NCBI GenBank assembly: GCA_049522195.1
Contig: JBEKOB010000023.1
Coordinates: 1-56,261, forward strand
From: UBA9647 sp049522195
Lineage (GTDB): Bacteria > Bacteroidota > Ignavibacteria > UBA10030
DNA length: 56,261 nucleotides
Reading direction: 5' to 3'
The notes below the pieces were generated by a model. The model searched no databases. It was not told where the DNA came from and was given only the letters and a program-made list of their open reading frames with translations. Each line of letters starts with the position of its first letter. The first letter of the stretch is position 1. Positions 50,004 through 56,261 of the stretch are shown here, piece after piece. The translations under genes were made by a program, and so were the position numbers.

Positions 50004-50657
50004 ATGGGTTACGTGATCAATATCGAGATGAAATTCGAGGAGTGTCCTTCAGATAGGGACCTGAGGGAGCTGCAATACAATTTGATGCACAGATTTGGCC
50101 CGGATCGTTTCTATCTCGAAGGAGAGGGCGGGGACAAACAACATTTCGCAAAAATAGTTGACCGAGGTGGTCGAGAGACCTGGGTGTCAATCGGCATGAG
50201 AGGTTCTTTCTACGGGGAAGGATACGAGCGAGGGAGCGGTTCGGACATTGCTGCGGTGCTCTTGTTTCTCATTAGGAAGTATCCGATGGCGGAGGTGTGG
50301 TATGGCCCCGATTTGTGTGAGCCAGACGACAATGGTCGCAGAAGATACGATGAACCTAAAGCGCTCGAACTTCTATGCCATTATCTGGACGTCGGAAGAT
50401 TGCCTTATTTGAGAGCGTTCAGCGACCTTCACAACGAGACCGAAGGGGTTCAAAGCCCTGAATGTCCCTTTTGCGGGATCCCGATGCTTCGAACTGGCAA
50501 TGGAACAAGGTCTGCACAATTTTGTTGTGCTGGATGTAACGAGGAATTGATTCTTGAAGGCAAAGGTTATTTCACCTGGGTGCGAGAGGGACAGAAGCTG
50601 GAGAGGTGGAAGAAGACGGAAGTTGGAGATGACTCCATGCTTTCAAGCACGACTTGA
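50004..50657 (+). CDS. Unknown protein with C-terminal zinc ribbon, paralogue A
   Basis: The function of this 217-residue protein is not recognised. The N-terminal part has a clear mixed alpha/beta pattern (DRDLRELQYNLMHRFGPDRF, RETWVSIGMRGSFYGEGYER, IAAVLLFLIRKYPMAEVWYG). The C-terminus carries a four-cysteine zinc ribbon CPFCGIPML...CAGC with a 17-residue gap. The next gene (50759) is a clear paralogue across the full length, including the same ribbon spacing. The ATG follows GAAAGGGAAC. The two genes may form a hetero-oligomer or be immunity-like duplicates; nothing in the sequence decides. Confidence 0.75.
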   Translation: MGYVINIEMKFEECPSDRDLRELQYNLMHRFGPDRFYLEGEGGDKQHFAKIVDRGGRETWVSIGMRGSFYGEGYERGSGSDIAAVLLFLIRKYPMAEVWYGPDLCEPDDNGRRRYDEPKALELLCHYLDVGRLPYLRAFSDLHNETEGVQSPECPFCGIPMLRTGNGTRSAQFCCAGCNEELILEGKGYFTWVREGQKLERWKKTEVGDDSMLSSTT

Positions 50658-50758
50658 CCGATAACCAGATGTGGCGAGAGGGATCGTTTCGCAAAGCTCA
50701 AATAGTAACCGACATCAAGATCCAAACAATCGACTCACATACTACCAAGGAGAATGAG

Positions 50759-51397
50759 ATGAACGGAATAGATCTCAAGCTAAAGTTCAAGAATCGTCCC
50801 TCAGATCAAGAACTGCGGGAACTGCAGTACAATCTCATGCACCGTTTCGGTCGGGATGTTTTCAAGATGTTGGCAGATCGCGGAAGGAAAGTCCCGTTCG
50901 TGAGGATTGTGGATTCCCGTCCTGGCGAGACTTGGGTGGAAATTCTCGTGAGAGGCGGTTACTACCACATAGGCCTGGAGTTCGGCGCTGGTCTCCACAT
51001 CACAGTAATACTTCTTTTCCTCAGCCATCACTACCCCGAGGCGGAGGTGTGGTATCGGCCTGAGGAGGACGAAGGTCTTGCTGATAAGGAGCTCAAGTTC
51101 GATAAAGAGCAATCACTCAAACTTCTCGATCACTTTCTAGACCACGGGTCTCTAATGTTCTCGGGGGCCCTTACCGGCCTTGAAAGCCTGGATGGATTGG
51201 AGCGGCCAATCTGTGCTTTCTGCGGCGTACCGATGATGAGGCAAGGAGGAAAGCAAGGAGGCGTTCAGTTCTATTGTGCCGGCTGTCTTGAAGTTGTCAG
51301 TTTGGATGCCGAAGAATACAGGAAACGAAAGAGCAAGGCAACCCCTCTGAGATTTTGTCAGAGCGACAAGGACGTCGACGATGAAAAACCGTTTTAG
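50759..51397 (+). CDS. Unknown protein with C-terminal zinc ribbon, paralogue B
   Basis: This 212-residue protein is the tandem partner of the gene at 50004. Shared blocks are QELRELQYNLMHRFGRD, PGETWVEILVRGGYYH, ILLFLSHHYPEAEVWY and the ribbon CAFCGVPMMRQG...CAGC with the same 17-residue gap. The start at 50759 has AAGGAG six bases upstream and matches the start of paralogue A; an earlier in-frame ATG at 50654 adds a non-homologous extension. Divergence is greater in the middle (residues 85-140), so the duplication is not recent. Function unknown. Confidence 0.75.
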   Translation: MNGIDLKLKFKNRPSDQELRELQYNLMHRFGRDVFKMLADRGRKVPFVRIVDSRPGETWVEILVRGGYYHIGLEFGAGLHITVILLFLSHHYPEAEVWYRPEEDEGLADKELKFDKEQSLKLLDHFLDHGSLMFSGALTGLESLDGLERPICAFCGVPMMRQGGKQGGVQFYCAGCLEVVSLDAEEYRKRKSKATPLRFCQSDKDVDDEKPF

Positions 51398-51508
51398 CAG
51401 CGGAGTCTCCGGAAGTGTTTAGTCGGGTAACCAATGGCTCGTCTTAGTATCCGAAGGACGATTCGAACGGAATTACATAAAGCAACCAACTCTTAGGGAG
51501 GATACACA

Positions 51509-52240
51509 ATGGAAAAGCTCTTCTATGTGAGATCGCTACACGAAGCAAGTGACGGGGAGGCTTTCGAACGCTGGTGGTTGATCATCTGTAGACCTGAGCC
51601 GCCAGTTCCGCCGTCAAAGGTAATTAAGAACTACGATGAGTTAGATTCGAACGATCAAAGCAGGGCCAGAATCTGGCTCTCAAGGCTGTTCACAGAGGAT
51701 GAGGCAAGATCGCTCAGAGACTACCTGACAAACTTCTTAAGGCTTCATTGCTGGATACAGGAGGTTCCTTTGCCAACCCAATGGACGTCCAGGGACACGG
51801 AAATGGAGGCCGAGCGATGGAGGTACGTCCATTCCTTCAGCGATGAGGGATTTGGTTTGCCACTCTCCTGCACGTATGAGGAAGTACCGTTGAATGGAGA
51901 CATTAATCATTACAGACAAGTTTCCGACTTGTTGGATAATACTAAAGGCCGCGATCGTGCCTCCCTATATGATATCGCCGTGCAAATGACGCTGGAAGGT
52001 TGGTTTGTCGGCAAATGGGAAGACCAAATCAAAGAAGCAGAAGCGCATGAGAAATTGGAGGAAGAATTCTATAAACTCAACCAAGAGGCCAATCTGTATG
52101 CCGAATTCGTCAGAAGCTTGATCGAGGGAGGCTACGCTTCTGAGAGTCTGGCGGCGCTGCTAAACAAAGTAGAGATCTTCAAACCAGAGGTATCTCAGGT
52201 ATCGACAGAGAGCAATCGGATTTCAGACCTTCCATTTTAG
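51509..52240 (+). CDS. Unknown protein, hypothetical
   Basis: I do not recognise this 243-residue soluble protein. The first third has a WWLIICRPEPPVPPSKVIKN stretch and several conserved-looking tryptophans; the last third is helical and acidic (KEAEAHEKLEEEFYKLNQEA), likely a coiled coil. A good GGGAGG ribosome site six to seven bases before the ATG supports translation. It is transcribed in the same direction as the zinc-ribbon pair, 111 bp behind them, and may be part of the same cargo unit. Confidence 0.6.
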   Translation: MEKLFYVRSLHEASDGEAFERWWLIICRPEPPVPPSKVIKNYDELDSNDQSRARIWLSRLFTEDEARSLRDYLTNFLRLHCWIQEVPLPTQWTSRDTEMEAERWRYVHSFSDEGFGLPLSCTYEEVPLNGDINHYRQVSDLLDNTKGRDRASLYDIAVQMTLEGWFVGKWEDQIKEAEAHEKLEEEFYKLNQEANLYAEFVRSLIEGGYASESLAALLNKVEIFKPEVSQVSTESNRISDLPF

Positions 52241-52411
52241 CACAAAAGAAGACGTGTGGGCGTATTGGGAAACGGTCCAGGAAAATCAAGCCATGGGGCA
52301 AGGCCAACTGTCAGGAGCGGGAGAGGATGTGGTAACCTGCCATAGGTAATCTAGCGGTGCGGGCCGGCCAAAGGAATGAGATGATTCTTCAGTCGGAGTG
52401 GGGGATGGCGT

Positions 52412-53275
52412 TCAAGTCGGCGGTCCGTACTTTCGTACGAGCTCCTTGTCCGTTTGCGTGTAAACGTCCCAATCGTGACAACGGTCGATCAATTGATGCT
52501 CCGTGAGACCGCAGGGATGAACAGTGAGGTTGCTTGAAACATTGATCACGTACTCTGGACCAACCTCATCCATCAGCTTGACCGTGAACTTTAAGGGCCT
52601 TTCAAAATCTTCGGCAAGGAAAGCATACTTCATAACCTCCGGTATGCTACCAAACCCAAGAAAGACCTCCTCGCCGCGGTAAAAGATCTCAGGGTAGCCG
52701 AGGCTCTCTTCTCCGTTGGGATGGATGAGTTTCGTGAAGAAGACGATCGGTTCTCGGTGGCGGTACTCGAACATCGGGAACGTGTCCGGACTGAAGCGGT
52801 CGACCCAACCCACAGCTCTCCAACCGATTCTCTCACTGAGGAAAGTGCTCACGAAATCACCCAGCTCATCCGAGATCGGTGTGCCGAAAAGGTGAAAGGT
52901 CCAGAAGGGGCGGCTCTTGCCGCCGTTGCGCGGTGTTATGTACGTAGGTGATCCGTCGGCCCAAATCATGAAATGACTTTCCCGGAGGATCTCGCTGTCC
53001 GAGTTGGACAACGCTCTGAAGAGGCTCTGTACGACGCCATAGAAGCCAAGGACCGCATCTTCCCGGGAGTGCAGAAGTGCCAGCTGATCGAGATTTGCAG
53101 TGAAGGCCCATATCTTCCTGGACGCGCTTTCGATTGCCGGACGGCTTGGCAGGTCGAAAAGTTCGAGTTGATGATTCTTGGTAATCAGTTTCAGGTGGTT
53201 GGTGGAGGGTGGATCGGGGAGGGTGGGGGGTGTTGAGGGATTCGACTTTCTAAAGACTAGGTGGTCCTTTGCCAT
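52412..53275 (-). CDS. Unknown protein on the minus strand
   Basis: The 287-residue protein is not recognised. The first 40 residues are proline/threonine-rich and look unstructured (STPPTLPDPPSTNHLKLITK), coded by a G-rich simple stretch. The rest reads like a compact alpha/beta protein: KIWAFTANLDQLALLH, SHFMIWADGSPTYITPRNGG, FWTFHLFGTPI and CHDWDVYTQTDKELVRKYG. GGAG lies seven bases before the ATG. It is the only minus-strand gene in the accessory region and lies between two plus-strand cargo units, convergent with the gene at 51509. Confidence 0.6.
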   Translation of the reverse strand: MAKDHLVFRKSNPSTPPTLPDPPSTNHLKLITKNHQLELFDLPSRPAIESASRKIWAFTANLDQLALLHSREDAVLGFYGVVQSLFRALSNSDSEILRESHFMIWADGSPTYITPRNGGKSRPFWTFHLFGTPISDELGDFVSTFLSERIGWRAVGWVDRFSPDTFPMFEYRHREPIVFFTKLIHPNGEESLGYPEIFYRGEEVFLGFGSIPEVMKYAFLAEDFERPLKFTVKLMDEVGPEYVINVSSNLTVHPCGLTEHQLIDRCHDWDVYTQTDKELVRKYGPPT

Positions 53276-53441
53276 TCAGTCTCCGTGGTTGTTGATGATT
53301 TGTGATTTCTTGACTTTCCGCTCAGGCTGGGCCTTTCCTCTCTAAGTAGGCTATAATTTAATTATGTAAATCTGGAGACCAAAGTCAAATGTAAGCCCTA
53401 GAAGCGGTCGTCAAGACACTTAAGAAATGGTAACAATCTGC

Positions 53442-53474
53442 TTGCATAATAACATTATATATGTTATTATGCAA
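53442..53474 (+). promoter_or_regulatory. 33-bp palindromic operator covering the promoter of the AbiE-like pair
   Basis: TTGCATAATAACAT (53442-53455) and its exact reverse complement (53461-53474) are separated by TATAT. The outer bases double as promoter: TTGCAT at 53442-53447 as -35, 17 bp, TATTAT at 53465-53470 as -10. Transcription would start near 53477, 23 bases before the GTG start at 53500. A protein bound to the palindrome would block the promoter, as known for AbiEi autorepression. Confidence 0.8.
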
Positions 53475-53499
53475 TATCAATGTTATTAAGGGCACTATC

Positions 53500-54477
53500 G
53501 TGGGCACTCTTGTAAACAACTTTGAAGCATACTGTCACGAAATACTTGGTATTCAACCGCGCATGAAACCATGGAAGGAAGCCGCAGCATTGCCCCTTTT
53601 CCTAAGGCAAGCCTACGACTTCTATAAGGGGAACATCCTGGAGATTCCATTGATCTTTGCGGTGGACAAACGAAACGACGAGCAGTCGCCAGCAACGATT
53701 CAGAAACAGATGGCGCAAGTGCGTCAGAAAGGGCACCATGACGTCGCATACTTGCGGCCCAGCATTACGAGCTACAACCGCCAGAGACTGATCAGACACC
53801 GAGTGCCGTTCGTTGTACCTGGCAATCAGCTGTATCTTCCCATGCTTGGTATGGCGCTGCGCGAGAGATTTGTGGAGCCCCAAGTAACAAGACCAACGAT
53901 GAGTCCGTCCACTCAGGTCTTGGTGCTCCATGCACTTTATCGGGCCGAGCCTGGTCCCCTGACGCCAGGAAGGATGGCGCGGCTTCTCCACTACGCACCT
54001 ATGACTATGACGCGCGCGTTTGCTGAGTTGGAGCAACTGGGAATAGGGGAACACGTCGTGGAGCATAAGAACCGTAGACTTGTTTTTCCGGAGCGTGGAA
54101 GGAAGTTGTGGGAAAAAGTTGCACCCCTCATGCATTCTCCCGTGCGAAAACGGATCTTCGTGGAGGCGGACCTACCGGGCACTGAATTGCCTACTGCCGG
54201 CCTGACCGCTTTGGCGCGATATTCCATGATTGCCGAGCCTGCCATTCCAGTATACGCGTGCGGCGCGGAGATGTGGAAGAAATTGCGGGGGAAGGTGAAG
54301 ATGGTCCCTGTCCCCGATACAGGAAGTGCCGAAATAGAGTTGTGGCGCTATCGGCCGGATCTCTTTGCCGAAAAGGGGACAGCCGACCGACTGTCTTTGT
54401 TCCTCAGCTTGCAAGGCGAGAAGGATGAACGGGTTGCTGCAGCTCTCGAAACGATGATAGAGGAAATGAAATGGTAA
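53500..54477 (+). CDS. AbiEi-like antitoxin/transcriptional regulator
   Basis: The 325-residue protein has the family layout of type IV antitoxins. A leading sensor-like domain ends in RHRVPFVVPGNQLYLP, which mirrors the I-P-F-x-D-x-x-G-N-x-Y-L motif of AbiEi proteins. It is followed by a winged HTH, STQVLVLHALYRAEPGPLTP, GRMARLLHYAPMTMTRAFAE and LEQLGI. I start it at GTG 53500, with AAGGG seven bases upstream, because an ATG at 53461 would sit inside the operator and ahead of the transcription start. It overlaps the nucleotidyltransferase by 7 bp, as antitoxin and toxin genes commonly do. Assignment rests on fold-like patterns and gene pairing. Confidence 0.75.
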   Translation: MGTLVNNFEAYCHEILGIQPRMKPWKEAAALPLFLRQAYDFYKGNILEIPLIFAVDKRNDEQSPATIQKQMAQVRQKGHHDVAYLRPSITSYNRQRLIRHRVPFVVPGNQLYLPMLGMALRERFVEPQVTRPTMSPSTQVLVLHALYRAEPGPLTPGRMARLLHYAPMTMTRAFAELEQLGIGEHVVEHKNRRLVFPERGRKLWEKVAPLMHSPVRKRIFVEADLPGTELPTAGLTALARYSMIAEPAIPVYACGAEMWKKLRGKVKMVPVPDTGSAEIELWRYRPDLFAEKGTADRLSLFLSLQGEKDERVAAALETMIEEMKW

Positions 54478-55232
54478 AGGGTCTAGACCTATTCCAAAAG
54501 CAATTTGAATCCTTCAAAGGACAATACATCCTGATCGGCGGGGCGGCGTGTGATCTGCTCTACGAGGACGCGGGTCTTGAATTTCGTGCAACGAAGGATC
54601 TGGATATTGTCCTTTGTCTTGAATCGCTTGAGACGAAGTTCACAGAAGCACTCTGGGCGTTTGTCCGAGCCGGAGAGTACCAGATGCGCGAGAGGAGCTC
54701 TGGCCGACCCGAGTATTTTCGCTTTATGAAACCGAAGAACGAGAAGTATCCATTTATGCTGGAGTTGTTTTCCCGCAAACCTGATACTTTTGTGTTGCCG
54801 GATGATCAGCGGGTTACCCGTATTCCGACTGGTGAAGACTCTTCCAGCCTCTCGGCAATTCTCCTCGATGACGATTACTATCATTTGCTCCGTAGCGGGA
54901 CAAGGGAGGTTTCGGGAATGCCTGTGGTGCGGGCGGAGTATCTGATCCTATTGAAGGCGAAGGCATATCTTGACTTGACTCTGCGAAAGGACAAAGGGGA
55001 AGCGGTCGATGACAAAGTCATCAGGAAGCATAAGAACGACGTTTTCCGTCTCTTTAGGATAGTCGAACCGGAATTGTCAGTCGAGGTTTCGGCTACGATC
55101 CGGAAAGACATGCGCAAATTTGTAAACTCCATGGAAAGAGAACAAGTCGATTTGAAGGAGCTTGGACTCGCGGGAGAATCGATGGAATCCGTCCTGATGA
55201 CAATCGAGAAGATCTTTATGATTGAGGACTAG
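54471..55232 (+). CDS. AbiEii-like nucleotidyltransferase toxin
   Basis: The 253-residue protein matches the AbiEii/AbiGii nucleotidyltransferase family (PF08843). The motif YILIGGAACDLLY gives the G-G loop, RATKDLDIVL the D-x-D metal site, and FMLELFSRKP the third acidic strand. The lysine-rich AEYLILLKAKAYLDL helix is typical of the same family. Such toxins modify tRNA or other targets by nucleotide transfer and are neutralised through the AbiEi-type partner, here the overlapping upstream gene. It probably protects the element or acts against phages. Confidence 0.82.
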   Translation: MVKGLDLFQKQFESFKGQYILIGGAACDLLYEDAGLEFRATKDLDIVLCLESLETKFTEALWAFVRAGEYQMRERSSGRPEYFRFMKPKNEKYPFMLELFSRKPDTFVLPDDQRVTRIPTGEDSSSLSAILLDDDYYHLLRSGTREVSGMPVVRAEYLILLKAKAYLDLTLRKDKGEAVDDKVIRKHKNDVFRLFRIVEPELSVEVSATIRKDMRKFVNSMEREQVDLKELGLAGESMESVLMTIEKIFMIED

Positions 55233-55281
55233 TCTCATCGAGGGCAGAAGCTAGACTGGTAGCTGAAGTGAACTCCCGTCA

Positions 55282-55410
55282 ATGTGCCTTACCTCTCAAG
55301 AGTTTGTCGCGATGATGGGGACGATCACTCTGATGATGACGATGGCTCTGCTGTTCCTGCTGCCTCTCCCATCACTGGCCAGCACTCAGCTGTTAGCTCT
55401 TAGCCGTTAA
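55282..55410 (+). pseudogene. Signal-peptide-like remnant
   Basis: A 42-residue frame reads as a signal peptide (MMGTITLMMTMALLFLLPLP, then SLAS) ending eight residues later in a stop. No mature protein follows in the same frame. Beyond it the low-complexity region codes, in other plus-strand frames, a serine-rich and then an Asp/His-rich stretch (55587-55706). It may be the broken 5' end of a gene for a secreted, acidic repeat protein. A chance hydrophobic frame cannot be excluded. Confidence 0.3.
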
Positions 55411-55419
55411 TTCTCAGCG

Positions 55420-55706
55420 CTCAGCCGGCGCCGTCCACCCGTGCACCCGGCCGCCCGGCCGTCCGTCCGCCCGTCCACTCGTCCTCCGTCACCGCCACTA
55501 CCTACTACTCCTGCTCCTCCTACTCCTCGTACTCCTCCTCCTCTTCCTCCTCCCATCCTGCCGCCGATGAGCGCACCCATTCCTCCGTGAATCATGATGA
55601 TGATCGGGATGTCAAGGATGATCACGATGATGATGATGATCACAATGATGATGATGATCACAATGATGATGATCGCAATGTTGAGGATGGTGACGATACC
55701 TATTGA
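55420..55706. repeat. Low-complexity tract with CCGTCC, CTCCTC and GATGAT runs
   Basis: Three simple-sequence blocks follow each other: CCGTCCGTCCGCC-like (55440-55490), CTCCTCCTACTC-like (55495-55560), and GATGATGATGATCACAAT units (55595-55680). All keep a three-base rhythm. In the plus frame ending at 55706 the last block encodes a short Asp/His/Asn-rich peptide from GTG 55587. No start, promoter or ribosome site supports a functional gene. The rest of 55233-55876 shows no other gene. Confidence 0.7.
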
Positions 55707-55876
55707 TCTTTTGTTTTCATCTTTTTCCCTTTTGTGGCTTTAGGCTTGCTTGATCGTTGTTTGATCCTCGGCTGCCACTGCCTTTCCACATTTCAGTGGT
55801 TATTTGGTGCTAAAGTGCACTTTGGGTCAGATATGGCGTTTTTTTGCTGAAATGTGGCATTGTTCAGTATTCACGT

Positions 55877-55897
55877 GTGTTCATAAATAATGAACAC
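55877..55897 (+). promoter_or_regulatory. Upstream palindromic operator of the second AbiEi-like gene
   Basis: GTGTTCAT (55877-55884) and ATGAACAC (55890-55897) are exact inverted repeats around AAATA. The same core, TGTTCAT-N5-ATGAACA, occurs again at 55958-55984. A half-site ATGAACA lies between them near 55907. Confidence 0.75.
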
Positions 55898-55936
55898 GAC
55901 AATATAATGAACAACGCTCATTTCCAGACTATTTTA

Positions 55937-55984
55937 TTGACATTTGTTCGGTAATTCCATATGTTCATCACAAATGAACATATG
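55937..55984 (+). promoter_or_regulatory. Promoter and overlapping operator of the second AbiEi-like gene
   Basis: TTGACA (55937-55942), a 17-bp spacer and TATGTT (55960-55965) form the promoter. CATATGTTCAT (55958-55968) and its exact reverse complement (55974-55984) around CACAA form an operator that covers the -10 box and the likely transcription start near 55972. The layout equals that at 53442-53474, but the recognition sequence differs. Confidence 0.78.
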
Positions 55985-55990
55985 AATAAT

Positions 55991-56261
55991 ATGAACACAA
56001 AAGAGAAAAAGACCAAACTGGCTGGAGAAGGCCTTGAGATCCTTGAGGACGCAATCGAGGCATTCAAGCGAGAAACGAACCTAAGAGCCGAGAAGGGGCG
56101 ACTTGAAATAGACGTTGCCGGGAAACGCATAGATGCCACCCTCCAAATTGAAGGGCAGAAGCGGACGATGGAGTACTTCGTCGAGATCAAGCCCGACATC
56201 ACAAATGCGACAGTAGGGAGACTGGCGCATCAATTCAAGGACGCTCCAGGTAGGTGGCTTG
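55991..56261 (+). CDS. AbiEi-like antitoxin, N-terminal part, cut by the window end
   Basis: Ninety residues are visible. After a charged helix (EGLEILEDAIEAFKRETNL) comes a beta-rich pattern with DATLQIEGQKRTMEYFVEIK and PDITNATVGRLAHQFKDAPG, the nuclease-like N-terminal fold typical of longer AbiEi family antitoxins, which is usually followed by I-P-F-x-D...G-N-x-Y and a winged helix. In-frame ATGs at 55982, 55985 or 55988 are possible, but 55982 overlaps the operator, so 55991 is taken. There is no clear ribosome site. By analogy a nucleotidyltransferase gene is expected just outside the window. Confidence 0.65.
   Translation, partial: MNTKEKKTKLAGEGLEILEDAIEAFKRETNLRAEKGRLEIDVAGKRIDATLQIEGQKRTMEYFVEIKPDITNATVGRLAHQFKDAPGRWL

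Noticed and set aside
54304..54317. Right attachment site matching the tRNA-Phe 3' end
   Set aside because: Thirteen of 14 bases match 43378-43391, but the match lies inside the conserved part of the AbiEi-like coding sequence and does not extend, so chance is more likely.
55390..55420. Additional TGCTAAC-type recombinase site near 55390
   Set aside because: TGTTAGCTCTTAGCCGTTAA shares GTTAGC once, but the 11-bp paired layout is absent and it belongs to a simple TTAGC-rich stretch.
55407..55661. Glycine- and isoleucine-rich minus-strand protein
   Set aside because: The composition is a direct translation of simple repeats; there is no ribosome site or family pattern.

Overview
The window reads as a chromosomal segment of a free-living, aerobically respiring bacterium of the Bacteroidota/Ignavibacteria neighbourhood. 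This is inferred from an alternative complex III operon, a fused ccoNO cbb3 oxidase, a DUF4783 lipoprotein-type gene, a FabL/FabI-like enoyl reductase, and Shine-Dalgarno sites in front of many genes. Base composition is moderate, slightly above 50% GC by eye in the core genes and lower in parts of the right-hand third.

Layout: (1) 1-5 kb: tRNA-Val, a GtrA-like membrane protein, a GT-C type glycosyltransferase and acetyl-CoA synthetase, separated by repeat-rich gaps. (2) 5.3-14.4 kb, minus strand: a full cbb3 oxidase locus, transcribed ccoI-ccoS-ccoNO-ccoQ-ccoP, then ccoG-ccoH and a TauE/SafE-DsbD_2 membrane protein. (3) 14.8-29.7 kb, plus strand, divergent from it: alternative complex III (actA, a small unnamed gene, actB, actC, an actD-actE fusion, actF), a membrane cytochrome c, sco, an A2-type cytochrome c oxidase in the order I-III-IV-II, a polytopic cytochrome c protein and ctaB. 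One 24-kb locus therefore holds the quinol:cytochrome c step, a low-affinity oxidase and a high-affinity oxidase with their assembly factors. (4) 29.7-32.8 kb: a pyrR-pyrB-pyrC operon behind a leader that looks like a PyrR attenuator. (5) 32.9-43 kb: an FN3 lipoprotein, DUF4783 protein, a 1303-residue NtrY-like histidine kinase, pgeF, glmS, an enoyl reductase-like SDR and an acyl-CoA dehydrogenase.

(6) From tRNA-Phe (43316-43388) to the end is accessory DNA. It starts 78 bp after the tRNA with a tyrosine integrase. Then come an unknown zinc-motif protein, a lambda O-like replication initiator with a short partner gene, an HTH protein and a second related integrase of identical length. Pairs of 11-bp-pitch TGCTAAC repeats lie at the outer sides of the two integrases in inverted orientation. 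After that come two tandem paralogues ending in the same zinc ribbon, two orphan genes, and an AbiEi/AbiEii-like toxin-antitoxin pair whose promoter is covered by a 33-bp perfect-arm palindrome. A low-complexity stretch with a signal-peptide-like remnant follows, then the start of a second AbiEi-like gene with its own two palindromic operators. The right end of the element was not found and probably lies outside the window.

Dispersed non-coding repeats are prominent. A roughly 160-bp nested palindrome occurs twice in opposite orientation (1066-1228 and 8016-8169), and there is a 24-bp degenerate tandem array inside the cco operon and several GC-rich hairpin repeats. The best candidates for undescribed biology are the integrase/replication island with its inverted TGCTAAC sites, the tandem zinc-ribbon paralogues, the back-to-back AbiE-like modules, the small gene inside the act operon and the polytopic cytochrome c.
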